This document shows, piece by piece, positions 1 to 9,236 of a DNA stretch of 64,000 nucleotides; within the stretch, counting starts at the first letter, position 1; the number at the start of each line of letters is the position of its first letter. The notes beneath the pieces were generated by a model, which did not search any database, was not told the DNA's origin, and worked only from the letters and a program-made list of their open reading frames with translations. Origin of the DNA: Amycolatopsis umgeniensis (GTDB lineage Bacteria > Actinomycetota > Actinomycetes > Mycobacteriales > Pseudonocardiaceae); NCBI RefSeq assembly GCF_014205155.1, contig NZ_JACHMX010000001.1, positions 5,146,001 through 5,210,000 of the forward strand, in the 5' to 3' direction. A program made the position numbers and the translations under genes.

Positions 1-471
<471 letters not shown>

Positions 472-489
472 TCGAAGCGAAATCCACGA

Positions 490-523
490 GAAAGGCCCTC
501 GCCGATTCCGGCGGGGGCCTTTC
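490..523 (+). terminator. Intrinsic terminator after rpoC
   Basis: GAAAGGCCC (490-498) pairs with GGGCCTTTC (515-523), and the interior TCGCCG/CGGCGG extends the stem. The U-tract is poor, as is usual in high-GC actinobacteria. It lies just after the rpoC stop. Confidence 0.8.
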
Positions 524-661
524 CCGTTTCCGGCAATGTTCCGATTTGAACCCCCTTCACCCGAAACAAGTACGCACCCTCCTCGACGCTCGCTAAATTG
601 AACGAGTTCCACGCGGTTCGGGGGCTGTGCGCATTCCATGGGGTATCTGGGGAGACTCTGC

Positions 662-2392
662 GTGAGCAAGAAACCTGGCGCGAGATCGATCGCGCGTGCT
701 GGGGTCGTCTACTTGGCCGCTTTGGCGGCACTGACCGGTGTGTTCGTCCTGCCTGCCGCGGCGGAGCCGCCGGTGCCCACGTCCACCGCACCGGCGACTT
801 CGGAACCGACGAGCAGCTCTCCGGCGCCGACGCCCGTCGAGAGCCCTTCGCCCGCTGCGGCGGAGCCGCGGGCCGAGCGGCCGACGGTCGAGGCGTCCGT
901 CGTCTTCGAGAAGGCCGCTTACCGGAGCGACGAAAACGTCCGGTTCACCTTCAAGGTGACGAACGTCAGCAAGGTCTCCGCGGTCGGTCTTCGGATCAAC
1001 CAATGGCTCACTGTGCCGGGAGCGCTGTCGATCCCCTATGAACCAGGTTGGGGAGAGCTGGGGCGCGCGCCGGGAATGAACCTCGCGCCGGAAGGGACCA
1101 TCGAGTTTTCCGTCACCGGGCAGATCCAGGATCTCGACCTGGGCAAAGCCGTCGTCCGAGGCTTCGTTTCCGACACGAGCGGGTTCGGCGTCGGTAGCTT
1201 CGACGCCGAGGTCGCCGTCACCAAGAACACCGGGCGGGCGACCGGCGTCGTGTTCGGCGACGAGAACAGTGACGGCAAACTCGACGACGGCGAGCAGCTG
1301 ACCGGTCTCCCGCTCACCTTGCGGCACGCCATCAGTGCCAAGGAGTACCACGCCACGAGCGGCCCCGGCGGGAAGATCGATTTCGGTGATGTCCCGGCCG
1401 CCAGATACTTCCTCAGCGGCGACGGGATCAAGGGTTGGTTGTTCCCGTTTCGGACCATCCAGGTCGGTGAGGACACCGAGGACCTGTCCATCCGCGGTGT
1501 GCGACCGTTGAACGGGGCACTCAAGGCGTCGATCTCCTTCGCCAAGGACATCTACAAGTCCGGCGAGCTCGCCCATCTCACCGTGAAGCTGTCGAACTCC
1601 GGCACCCGTCCGCTCGTCGGCATCGTGGCCGGGTGCAATCGCGTCGGAAACGACTTCGAGTTGACGAGCGACGGTGCCGGTTGGGGCGAACTCTCCACTC
1701 TCGGGAGCGGGGCGACGATCCTGCCCGGCCAGACTCGCGTTTTCGACGTGACCAAGACAATCCCGGACGCCGCACTGAACTATGGCCGCGTCTCCGTCGT
1801 CTGCGACTTCGGCTATGCCGACGTCGGTCTCGACGGCAGCCCGGTCGCGATGGACGCGGCCGAGGTGCCGGGTGGGATGGCCACCCTCGCCGGACGGTTG
1901 ATCCGGATCACTGATCCGGGCAAGCCGGAGGTGGGGCTCGCCGGAGTCAAGCTCGTGCTTACCTCCGACGGTGACTGCCCGACCGTCGTCGAAACGACGA
2001 CCGGCGCCGACGGGCGCTTCAAGATCGACAACATCGTGACGGGGCCGAAGTACCGTCTGTTCTTCGCGCCGCCGCAGGGGTGGCGGATGAAGAACGAGAA
2101 CCCGATCAAGGTCTACGCCATCGGCCCGGCGGACAACCTTCACGAGCTACGGTTCGTGGTCGAAGAGGGCCAGGAACCGCCGCTCACCATGCCGTCCCGG
2201 CGTCCCGGCTGTGACGCGTCCGGAACCACCACACCGGCACCCGGACAGCAGGGGTCCGGCGGCGGCCAGGGTCGCTCCGGTCTGGCCAGCACCGGCGCCG
2301 ACGTGATCTGGCTCGGCGCGCTCGCGCTCGCCACGCTGGGTCTCGGCGCGGTCCTGCTTCTGGGCACCCGCCGTCGCCGTTCCGTCGAATAG
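662..2392 (+). CDS. LAxTG-anchored surface protein with SdrD_B/Cna_B-like domains
   Basis: Probable sortase-anchored cell-wall protein of 576 residues. GTG 662 is preferred because GGGGAG at 650-655 lies 6 bases upstream and the protein then starts with a compact signal peptide (basic N-region, hydrophobic core, cut near PAAA|EPP). An in-frame ATG at 638 would add 8 residues. After a Pro/Ser/Thr-rich linker come prealbumin-like repeats. One holds a GDENSDGKLDDGEQ segment typical of Ca-binding SdrD_B modules; a second Cna_B-like module begins near GRLIRITDPGKPEVGLAG. The C-terminus has LASTG about 36 residues from the end, one hydrophobic helix and an RRRR tail. LAxTG is the motif used by class E sortases of actinobacteria. 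No sortase gene is in the window. The ligand or role is unknown. Confidence 0.85.
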   Translation: MSKKPGARSIARAGVVYLAALAALTGVFVLPAAAEPPVPTSTAPATSEPTSSSPAPTPVESPSPAAAEPRAERPTVEASVVFEKAAYRSDENVRFTFKVTNVSKVSAVGLRINQWLTVPGALSIPYEPGWGELGRAPGMNLAPEGTIEFSVTGQIQDLDLGKAVVRGFVSDTSGFGVGSFDAEVAVTKNTGRATGVVFGDENSDGKLDDGEQLTGLPLTLRHAISAKEYHATSGPGGKIDFGDVPAARYFLSGDGIKGWLFPFRTIQVGEDTEDLSIRGVRPLNGALKASISFAKDIYKSGELAHLTVKLSNSGTRPLVGIVAGCNRVGNDFELTSDGAGWGELSTLGSGATILPGQTRVFDVTKTIPDAALNYGRVSVVCDFGYADVGLDGSPVAMDAAEVPGGMATLAGRLIRITDPGKPEVGLAGVKLVLTSDGDCPTVVETTTGADGRFKIDNIVTGPKYRLFFAPPQGWRMKNENPIKVYAIGPADNLHELRFVVEEGQEPPLTMPSRRPGCDASGTTTPAPGQQGSGGGQGRSGLASTGADVIWLGALALATLGLGAVLLLGTRRRRSVE

Positions 2393-2512
2393 CACCCCTC
2401 AGAGAAGCCCCCGGGCCGGGGGCGAGGGGGTCCGACAAACGGTGCGGTATCCGCTTGGATACGCGACGGATGGCGGGCGATCCGGGGGCTGTCGGCCGAA
2501 AGGATGGTCGAT

Positions 2513-3625
2513 ATGGAACCTCTTGTGACAGATGAGATCACGGCCGCGAAGAACCTGAAGTCCGCCTTGGACGGTGTCCATCTGGCAGGCGTGCCGGGTG
2601 TGTTCGCCGAGGTGCGCGCGGGCGAGCGGATCTGGCGCGGCGCCGCCGGAGTCGCCGACCTCGAAACCGGCCGCCCCGTCGAGGCCGGGATGCGGCAGCG
2701 TGTCGGCAGCATCACCAAGACGTTCGTCTCGGCCGCGGTTCTGCGCCAGGTCGAGGAAGGTCGGCTCGGGCTCGACGCGCCGATCGGTGACTACCTGCCG
2801 CAGCTGGTTCCCGGGGAACGAGGCAGGACGATCACGGTCCGCATGCTGCTCAACCACACCAGCGGCCTCGCCGAATACCTGCCCTACGCGTTCCCGTCAC
2901 TCAAAGAACTCGCGCCCGGGAGCCTCGACGACAACCGGTTCCGGCGCTTCAGCGCGGCCGAGTTGATCGAGCTGGGCGTCGGCGCGCCCGCCACCGGCGA
3001 GCCGGGAAGCATTCCCGGGATCTACTCCAACACGAACTACCTGCTCTTGGGTGAGCTCCTGGAACATCTGACCGGCACGCCGGCGGAAGAGCACATCTCC
3101 CGCGCCATCATCGAACCCGCCGGCCTCGCGCATACCGGCTTTCCCGCCGGTCCGCCGATCGTGGGGTCGCACTCGCGGATGTACGAAGCGCTGTTCGGCG
3201 CGATCGACCCGCCGCGCGACTACAGCGTTTACAACATGTCCTGGGTGATGACCGGTGCCGGCCTGATCTCGACCGTCGGGGATCTCAACCGGTTCTTTCG
3301 GAAGCTGCTCGACGGCGAGATCGTCAGCCCGTCGTCGTTGGCGGAGATGCAGCGCACCGTCCCGGTCATCGCCCAGGACGGCCGGACACTCGACTACGGC
3401 CTCGGCCTATACAAGACCGAGACGCCCGAGGGTCGTTACTGGGGACACGACGGCACGGTCTGGGGTGCCTTGACGATGGCGTGGGCCAGCGCCGACAGCG
3501 GGCGGCAGTTCTCCGCCGCCCTGAACCTCGTGCGCTGGCGCAAGCCCGACCCCGAAGACGCCCCGCATCCCATCGACGCCGCACTGGCGACCCTCAAGCA
3601 GGAAGCCCTCCGCGGCCCCGCCTGA
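2513..3625 (+). CDS. Serine hydrolase, class C beta-lactamase/DD-peptidase fold
   Basis: Beta-lactamase-family serine hydrolase (PF00144 type) of about 370 residues. Counting from ATG 2513, the SxxK catalytic motif is S66-I-T-K69, the YxN motif is Y171-S-N173, and an HDG triad stands in for KTG at about 312-314. ATG 2513 is preferred because GAAAGG at 2498-2503 lies 9 bases upstream; the alternative ATG 2504 abuts that Shine-Dalgarno. No signal peptide is evident, so it is probably cytoplasmic, closer to esterases or D-aminopeptidase-like members than to a secreted beta-lactamase. The substrate cannot be told from sequence. It is monocistronic; its stop is followed after 11 bases by the palindromic repeat array that separates it from the convergent dipeptidase gene. 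Confidence 0.85.
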   Translation: MEPLVTDEITAAKNLKSALDGVHLAGVPGVFAEVRAGERIWRGAAGVADLETGRPVEAGMRQRVGSITKTFVSAAVLRQVEEGRLGLDAPIGDYLPQLVPGERGRTITVRMLLNHTSGLAEYLPYAFPSLKELAPGSLDDNRFRRFSAAELIELGVGAPATGEPGSIPGIYSNTNYLLLGELLEHLTGTPAEEHISRAIIEPAGLAHTGFPAGPPIVGSHSRMYEALFGAIDPPRDYSVYNMSWVMTGAGLISTVGDLNRFFRKLLDGEIVSPSSLAEMQRTVPVIAQDGRTLDYGLGLYKTETPEGRYWGHDGTVWGALTMAWASADSGRQFSAALNLVRWRKPDPEDAPHPIDAALATLKQEALRGPA

Positions 3626-3636
3626 CCCCACCCCAG

Positions 3637-3872
3637 GACTCGCCTTTAGCGGGCTAAACGCGATCCGGGGCCTGGGGGCACGACTCGCCTTTAGCCCCCT
3701 AATCGCGATCCGGGCCGCGCCACGCCCCCTGGCCGCCAGATCGCGTTTAGCCCGCTAAAGGCGCTCTGCCCGCCCTTGGCCCGCCCGCCCGCCGGATCGC
3801 GTTTAGCCCGCTAAAGGCGAGTCGTGCCGGTGGGGGAGGGGACGTGCGTTTAGCGGGCTAAACGCGATCCGG
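3637..3872. repeat. Cluster of five palindromic repeat copies between convergent genes
   Basis: Five copies of the dispersed TTTAGCGGGCTAAA-core element lie at about 3637-3668 (+), 3682-3713 (+, with a CCCCC centre), 3737-3764 (-), 3792-3823 (-) and 3841-3872 (+). The + orientation is defined by the flank GCGATCCGG on the right. Inverted neighbours could form long hairpins. The last copy provides the TAG stop of the leftward dipeptidase gene. This is the densest cluster in the window. Confidence 0.9.
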
Positions 3873-4658
3873 GGCGAGGGGGCCGCAGGTCAGGGAGTGC
3901 CGGGAGACGGGGAAGTCGAAGTAGGTGTCCGGGAACGGCTCCCCGTTGAACGTGTAGTGCCACCACTCCTCGGCGAGGTTCCGGAACCCGGCCGCCGCGA
4001 GCGTGCCCTTGAGCAGTTGCCGGTTCGCCCGGGCCTCGCCGGTGATCCGCGGGTCCTCGGTGTGCGAGAGCGTGTCGAAGCAGTCGTAGCCGGTCCCCAT
4101 GTCGACCATGTTGTCCGGGAATCGGTCCGGCGCGAAGCACGGAGTCAGCGCCTCGCCGGGCCGATAGGGGCGCTGAGGCCGAGGCGGCAGCTTCACGATC
4201 GTCAGGTCCACCGTGCTCCCGCGGCTGTGCCCGGACTTCTCCGCGATGTACCCGTCGGCGAACAGGCGGTCCTTCGCCACGTTCGGATAGAACTCCGCCT
4301 TCATCTTCTCGTCGGAGAGGTCCTTGGCCCACCGGACGAAGTGGTCGACGGCGCGCTGCGGCCGGTAGCAGTCGTACACCTTCAGCGTGTAGCCCTGCCG
4401 CAGCAGCCGCCGTTGCGCCGTGCGCAACCCCTCGGCGGCTTGCCGGGTCAGGATGCACAGCGGTTGGACGTACCCGTCGATCTTCCGGCCGACGAAGTTG
4501 TGCTGACCGCGGTACCGGATCTCGTGCAGGATCGTCGGCGCCACATCGGAGAGCGCCACGAACTCTGACGAAGCCTCAGAAGCTTGGGCGGGCGTGGGAA
4601 TCGCGGTGAGTACGGCGAGGGCGGCAGCGGCCAATGCCCTTCTGAACGTCTTCGGCAT
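3858..4658 (-). CDS. Secreted D-Ala-D-Ala dipeptidase, peptidase M15D (VanX-like)
   Basis: Zn-dependent D-alanyl-D-alanine dipeptidase of 266 residues with an N-terminal signal peptide (basic start, hydrophobic Ala/Leu core, cut near AQA|SEA), so it acts outside the membrane. M15 signatures are present: SGHSRGSTVDLT (SxHxxGxxxD zinc ligands and acid), EWWHY with the catalytic Glu and zinc His, and the YDCYRP strand before them. Known exported members release D-Ala-D-Ala or trim stem peptides; cytosolic VanX confers glycopeptide resistance. Here the signal peptide and lack of vanHA neighbours argue for wall recycling rather than resistance. The last residues DRV and the TAG stop come from a palindromic repeat copy (3841-3872). 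Promoter-like elements lie at 4699-4727. Confidence 0.9.
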   Translation of the reverse strand: MPKTFRRALAAAALAVLTAIPTPAQASEASSEFVALSDVAPTILHEIRYRGQHNFVGRKIDGYVQPLCILTRQAAEGLRTAQRRLLRQGYTLKVYDCYRPQRAVDHFVRWAKDLSDEKMKAEFYPNVAKDRLFADGYIAEKSGHSRGSTVDLTIVKLPPRPQRPYRPGEALTPCFAPDRFPDNMVDMGTGYDCFDTLSHTEDPRITGEARANRQLLKGTLAAAGFRNLAEEWWHYTFNGEPFPDTYFDFPVSRHSLTCGPLAPDRV

Positions 4659-4698
4659 GGACCTGTCTTACCTTCTCCGAAGACTCCGTGGACCTGCG

Positions 4699-4740
4699 GA
4701 TCTACCAGAGTTCCCCAGATTGCATAACGAAAACATAACG
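4699..4740 (-). promoter_or_regulatory. Putative promoter with tandem CATAACG direct repeat (MtrA/OmpR-like box)
   Basis: On the minus strand TTATGC (4722-4727) and TAGATC (4699-4704) are separated by 17 bases, a plausible -35/-10 for the dipeptidase gene. Overlapping the -35 region, CATAACG occurs twice on the plus strand (4723-4729 and 4734-4740), spaced 11 bases start to start. One-turn direct repeats of this kind bind OmpR-family regulators. The TAACG half-site resembles the GTAAC-type repeats reported for actinobacterial MtrA, a regulator of wall hydrolases. The assignment is an inference. Confidence 0.35.
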
Positions 4741-5242
4741 CCCGCGGACTTGCCGGATGCAGGTTACTGGTCCGTTGTGACCTGCAGTAGTGCCGCCAGG
4801 TGGCCCAATTCCCATTGCTCGGAAAACCGCCACCCGTTCGGCCTAGTGGCGCATCCGCATCGTGGGAAATTCACTCGACCGTGGCATGTCCCATTCTTTG
4901 ATCACGAGATTGACACTCGGGCGGCTTCGCACGAGTATTTCGCCCATGCAATCCCCAGTCGCCTTGGTGTGGCGCCGGCACGTTGACTTGCGGCAGCAAG
5001 CAAGCGCGCTGTGTACGGATTTCTGACACATTCCGGCTCATTGCGTCGTCCTTGAATTCGTGCATCCGAAACGGATGTGCCCGTTCTTCGTGCGCTGACG
5101 CTTTCCGCTGTGCCGCAACGGTTCCCAGGTCGAACCGGCGGTTGATTGCTTTCCCCTGATCCGTGCCGGTGACGCCTGCGCGAAAGAGGGGAGAGGTGTG
5201 CCAATTTGTCTGGCGCTTCGGTAGCGAAAACAGGGAGAAAGA
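4741..5242. other. Non-coding divergent intergenic region
   Basis: About 500 bases between the dipeptidase gene and the secreted propeller gene contain no convincing gene. Open frames here have no Shine-Dalgarno sequence and poor third-position GC bias. Composition is AT-richer than the surroundings, fitting a promoter region for the rightward operon. AGGGAGAAAG just before ATG 5243 is a good ribosome-binding site. Confidence 0.6.
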
Positions 5243-7099
5243 ATGCTATCCAGCACGCCCAAGCGGCGAAAAGAGTGGCGAAAAGTGGTGATAGGCGCCA
5301 TGGCGGCGGTGCTCGCCGTGGGAATGGTGACCTATACCGGCTCCACGACGAGTGCCTACGCCGACGTCCAGGTCGTCAAGGACGCGAAGAAGGCGGCCGA
5401 CGGCAAGGAGTACTGGGTCCAGAACCACCTGGTGTCCAAGGACGTCGCGGCGTCCCGGAGCGCCGACGGCCAGCGCAAGAAGTGGCTGCTGGTCTGGGCC
5501 GGTGACGAGAACATCGCCGACACCTTGGTCAAGGACATCAAGAACCTGCCGGGTTCGCTCGGCGGTGGTCTGAACAAGATCAAGAACGCCTTGCCCGGTC
5601 CGGACTTCCTCGCCGTGATCGACGCGACGCAGGGCTCGCCGACCTACGGCAAGGTCGTCAACACCGCCACCGTCGGGCCGCTCGTCGAGAACGAGCCGCA
5701 CCACATGCAATACGTGTGGCACAAGGGCGACACGATCTACGCCGGCGCGCTGTTCGCCGCCGCGACGTACGCCTTCGACGTCTCCGCGTTGCCGCAACTG
5801 AAGCTCAAGGGCGTCAGCCTCCCGACCCAGACCCTCGGCGGTTCCGTACCGGACGCGTATTGGGTGCTCAAGGACGGCACCGCGTACGGCACGTACATGG
5901 GCGGCCCGGTGGTACCCGGCCCGCACACCTACGCCAACGGTTCCACCGTGGTGGGCAACGGTTTCGCCGGCAGCCCCGGCGAGGTGGTCCGCTTCGACCA
6001 GAACGCACAGGTGCTCTCCGAGTCCCCGGCGGCCACACCGCAGGGCGACAACAAGAAGCTGTGCGACAACCTCCCGCAGCTGGACAAGCCGACTTGCGCC
6101 AACCCGCACGGCATCCAGGCGCGCGAGGACCTCAACACCCTGGTCACCAGTGACTACGCCGAGCCGCGCAACATCATTCTCGACCCGGTGAAGCAGCCGT
6201 CGCCGTATCTGCGGCGGCCGACCGTCCGCACTTGGGACATCTCCGACCGCAACAAGCCGAAGCTCAAGGCGGTCTCGTATCTGCCGGACGGTCCGAGGGC
6301 CGATCCCGCGGACCCGCTGCACGCCGAGAGCCGCGCGGTCATGGAGACCACGGTGACCAACCTGCCCGGTCACAAGGGCGCGTTCGCCCAGACCATGCAG
6401 GGCGGCGCGGTGTTCTACACGCCGGACATCACCGCCAAGGAGCCGCACTGGATCCAGGTGTTCGACGACGGCGCCGCGAACAAGGCGATCCATCCGAACA
6501 ACGATTCCAACGGTGGCGGGTCGAACGGTGGCTGGATCCAGACCAGCCCCGACGACAAGTACCTCTACCGCGCGATCACCGGACGGTCCAAGGGCGCGCT
6601 CGGCCCGGACGACCCCGGCACCACCGGTGGCGTGTACGTCCTCGACATCCAGAAGCTGCTCGCCGCGGGCGACAAGGTCGAGAACATCAACGGCCGGATC
6701 GACACGAAGGAGAAGTCCCAGCAGGGCGGTGGCGGCGACCTGCCGACCGTCGTCGGCGCGGCGCCGATCAACCCGGGCACCTCGGGTGGCGGACCGCACT
6801 GGGGCGCGTACGACAACTTCGTGCTCGGTGATGACGGCTTCTACCGCGAAACCGACAAGCCGCAGCACCTCGCGGTGTCGAACTATTTCGTCGCACGGTC
6901 CGGTTTGGACGGTGACCACAAGGTCAACCTGCTGAACCTCGCCCAGGACGGGAAGCTCGCCGTCGACCAGAACTTCCGGGACGAGTTCACCGGACAGGTC
7001 GGGATCAACTTCAACCGGAAGACCTGGCCGCACGGGTCTTTCGGCAACGCCAAGCCGCACTCCGAACTGTTCGTCGTGGCTGACGCGGATCTCAAATAA
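5243..7099 (+). CDS. Secreted SELENBP1/methanethiol-oxidase-like beta-propeller protein
   Basis: Secreted protein of 618 residues. The signal peptide spans residues 1-40 (KRRKEWRK basic region, hydrophobic core, cut near SAYA|DV). The mature part resembles the selenium-binding protein 1 family (SBP56, methanethiol oxidase): a PDFLAVIDATQGSPTYGKV opening at about 120-139, ENEPHHMQ at 149-156, and NPHGIQAREDLNTLVTSDY at 287-305, followed by an RTWDIS blade. In known family members such His-containing segments bind copper or another metal and the enzyme oxidises methanethiol. The protein is longer than typical members and has a Gly/Asn-rich insertion near HPNNDSNGGGSNGG. It is the first gene of a rightward set that includes a CopD-like membrane protein. 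Function is inferred from similarity only. Confidence 0.75.
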   Translation: MLSSTPKRRKEWRKVVIGAMAAVLAVGMVTYTGSTTSAYADVQVVKDAKKAADGKEYWVQNHLVSKDVAASRSADGQRKKWLLVWAGDENIADTLVKDIKNLPGSLGGGLNKIKNALPGPDFLAVIDATQGSPTYGKVVNTATVGPLVENEPHHMQYVWHKGDTIYAGALFAAATYAFDVSALPQLKLKGVSLPTQTLGGSVPDAYWVLKDGTAYGTYMGGPVVPGPHTYANGSTVVGNGFAGSPGEVVRFDQNAQVLSESPAATPQGDNKKLCDNLPQLDKPTCANPHGIQAREDLNTLVTSDYAEPRNIILDPVKQPSPYLRRPTVRTWDISDRNKPKLKAVSYLPDGPRADPADPLHAESRAVMETTVTNLPGHKGAFAQTMQGGAVFYTPDITAKEPHWIQVFDDGAANKAIHPNNDSNGGGSNGGWIQTSPDDKYLYRAITGRSKGALGPDDPGTTGGVYVLDIQKLLAAGDKVENINGRIDTKEKSQQGGGGDLPTVVGAAPINPGTSGGGPHWGAYDNFVLGDDGFYRETDKPQHLAVSNYFVARSGLDGDHKVNLLNLAQDGKLAVDQNFRDEFTGQVGINFNRKTWPHGSFGNAKPHSELFVVADADLK

Positions 7100-7179
7100 C
7101 CCTGCTCGGCGCGGAAGGTCGTGGGTGGTGGGCGGACCCCGCCACCCACGACCCCGCCGACCTGCTTCGGAAGGTTCCC

Positions 7180-8931
7180 ATGGATCACCACGTCATACCG
7201 GCGAGTTCGGGTTCCGCCGGAGTCGACATCGCCCTGGTCCTGCTCCGGCTCGGCCTCCTGCTGGCGACCGCTTTCCTCGCCGGTACCGGAATCCTGCGCC
7301 CGCTCGTGGGCGAACTGCCGAAGCGCCTGCACTTCACCATCGCCGTGCTCGGCGGGGTCTCCGCCGTCCTCGCGGCGGTTTCCGCCTTCGCGACCGACGT
7401 CAACGTCATCGCACTGATCGTGCACCTCGTGCTCGCGCTCGCCATTCCGGTCGTCATCCGGTGGCCGTCCGTCGGCCGCTGGGCCTCCCTCGCGCTCGCC
7501 GCGCTGGTGGTGCTCGAAACCTCGCTGGGGCGGACAGGCGTCGAGTTCGCCATCGACACCGTTTACGTCGCCGCGGCTGCCTTGTGGTTCGGAGTCACCG
7601 TTCTTTCCGGGTGGGTGCCCGCCGAGCGGTGGCGCCAGACGAACTTCCGGCTCGGACCGCTTTCCCTGACACTGGGCGGACTTCTCGTCGTCGCGGGTGC
7701 GGTCCAGCTGTTCTCCTCGGGAGTCGGCTTGGACCGCCGGATCTACGAAACGCTCTTCGGCGTCACGTTGCTGGTGATCGCCCTACTGCCGGTGCTCGCC
7801 ACCGTCGTCGCCGGATTCTTCTTCTCCGACGCGGATTCCACGCGTGCCTACCGGTTCGGCGCGGCCGCCGTGGCGATCGGTTTCGTCGCCTGGAGTGCCC
7901 TCGCGGCCATCCCCAAACCGCCTGAACCGCCGATCCCCGGCGTCGCCCTCCTTTCTGACGCTTCTGTCGGTGACCGGCGGTTCCCCGTGCTGGTGAGCCC
8001 GCAGCGGCCGGGCAAGAACCTCGTCCATTTCCCCGCGAGCGCGGGAGACGAACTGTCCGCCGGAATCGAAGGCGGCTTGATCGGCAAGGCCATCGTGCGT
8101 CCCGGCGCCGAAGGCACCTGGGCCGAGGTCGACCTGCCGAAGGGCCGCAGCGACCTGGTCATCAGCCGCGGTGGGGAGAAGACGACGATCGAGGTCGACG
8201 CGGGCGAAGACGAAGGGCCCACCATCGTGGACGCGGACGCGCCCGAGTGCGCTTCGGCCGCGCTGGGCGGCCTGATCGCCGATCGTCGCGAAGCCCTCAC
8301 CTCATGCCCCGCCGACGCGCTTTCGGGCGAGGACAGCGGTTCGCTCGTCAAACTCGTCGAGTTCCTCGCCGCGCGCAAGCCTTCCGCGCTCACCCTCGTC
8401 GAGGATTCCTCACCGCGCAGCGTGGCGGCCGCGAAGCTGGTCCGCGAGACCGCCGCGCGCTCCGGGCTCCCGGTGCGGACCGAGGCGGGCCCGAACACCG
8501 CGCTGGTGGTGGTGTCCGGCTGGGCGGGCGGTTACACGGCGATGACGCGCGCCGCCGAGTCCCAGCGGCTCAAGCCGACCCACCAGTACGGCCTGTATCT
8601 CGCTCCGTGGCTGCTCAACGGGCCGATCGTCAACTCCGTCGCGAGTTCCTCGCTCCCGCTGAGGTTCGACCCTCGCGAGCAGGTCGCCGTGAGCTTCGCC
8701 GTGGCCGCGGGCAACGCCTTCGGCGGTGAAAGCCCGACGCTCGGCGGATTCCGGAACTGGCTGGGAGCCCCGCTGAACGGAGACGTCCAGATCTTCGCGG
8801 CCGCACAGGTCAACGCGATGCCGATATACCCGGGCGAACCGCACGCCGTCGGGATGATCGCCGACCGGAACTACGCGGGGCAGTGGATCCCCGACGGCAC
8901 GATCGTGCCGATCAGCTCGGTACTGCGGTGA
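7180..8931 (+). CDS. CopD-like polytopic membrane protein with large C-terminal domain
   Basis: Protein of 583 residues. The first ~245 residues are strongly hydrophobic with about eight predicted membrane helices, laid out like the copper-resistance CopD family. The remaining ~335 residues are soluble, probably extracytoplasmic, and contain an alpha/beta-looking segment (APECASAALGGLIADRREAL onward) of no family I recognise. ATG 7180 has GGAAGG upstream. It lies 80 bases after the propeller gene and 44 bases before two small secreted proteins, so it is probably co-transcribed. Metal delivery to the metal-dependent propeller is an attractive but unproven idea; the N-terminal half lacks an obvious Cys- or Met-rich copper motif. 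Confidence 0.6.
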   Translation: MDHHVIPASSGSAGVDIALVLLRLGLLLATAFLAGTGILRPLVGELPKRLHFTIAVLGGVSAVLAAVSAFATDVNVIALIVHLVLALAIPVVIRWPSVGRWASLALAALVVLETSLGRTGVEFAIDTVYVAAAALWFGVTVLSGWVPAERWRQTNFRLGPLSLTLGGLLVVAGAVQLFSSGVGLDRRIYETLFGVTLLVIALLPVLATVVAGFFFSDADSTRAYRFGAAAVAIGFVAWSALAAIPKPPEPPIPGVALLSDASVGDRRFPVLVSPQRPGKNLVHFPASAGDELSAGIEGGLIGKAIVRPGAEGTWAEVDLPKGRSDLVISRGGEKTTIEVDAGEDEGPTIVDADAPECASAALGGLIADRREALTSCPADALSGEDSGSLVKLVEFLAARKPSALTLVEDSSPRSVAAAKLVRETAARSGLPVRTEAGPNTALVVVSGWAGGYTAMTRAAESQRLKPTHQYGLYLAPWLLNGPIVNSVASSSLPLRFDPREQVAVSFAVAAGNAFGGESPTLGGFRNWLGAPLNGDVQIFAAAQVNAMPIYPGEPHAVGMIADRNYAGQWIPDGTIVPISSVLR

Positions 8932-8975
8932 AGGATTCCGCTCGATTCCAGTAGCGGTGAAGAAAGGAAGAAGAG

Positions 8976-9209
8976 ATGAAGCGAATCGCGGCCCGTGTGC
9001 TGCTGCCGCTCGCCGTCGCGGGCGCGCTGTCCGGACTCGCGGGCGGGGTCGCCTCGGCCGACCCGCTGCCGGGTCTGCCGACCGGCGGCGGCAACCCCGC
9101 GGTGTGGCTGATTCCCGGCCTCGACCTCGGCGGCTTGCTCGGACCGACCGCCCCCGTGCCCACCGACCTGCTCGCCCCGATCTACGGGATCATCACGCCG
9201 ATTTCTTAA
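8976..9209 (+). CDS. Small secreted protein, 77 residues
   Basis: Hypothetical exported peptide. The signal peptide (MKRIAARVLLPLAVAGALSG core) is cut near ASA|DP, leaving about 47 residues rich in Gly, Pro and Leu with a hydrophobic end (LLAPIYGIITPIS). There are no cysteines. GAAAGGAAGAAGAG directly upstream is a strong ribosome-binding site. The next gene encodes another secreted peptide of exactly the same length and similar plan. The family is not recognised. Confidence 0.75.
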   Translation: MKRIAARVLLPLAVAGALSGLAGGVASADPLPGLPTGGGNPAVWLIPGLDLGGLLGPTAPVPTDLLAPIYGIITPIS

Positions 9210-9236
9210 GAACCGTTACCAGCAAAGGAGAATCTC

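Noticed and set aside
593..2143. Long minus-strand open frame opposite the LAxTG protein gene
   Set aside because: It mirrors the real gene; high GC makes antisense frames open. It has no Shine-Dalgarno, signal or recognisable domain.
3637..3872. CRISPR array as an explanation for the clustered repeats
   Set aside because: Copies differ in orientation, flank and spacing. There are no unique spacers of constant length and no cas genes.
3858..4658. Vancomycin-resistance vanX as part of a resistance cluster
   Set aside because: The product has an export signal and there is no vanH, vanA or vanRS nearby; a wall-recycling dipeptidase fits better.
4594..4986. Plus-strand open frame in the dipeptidase upstream region
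   Set aside because: It runs through the start of the opposite gene and an AT-richer promoter region, without a ribosome-binding site.
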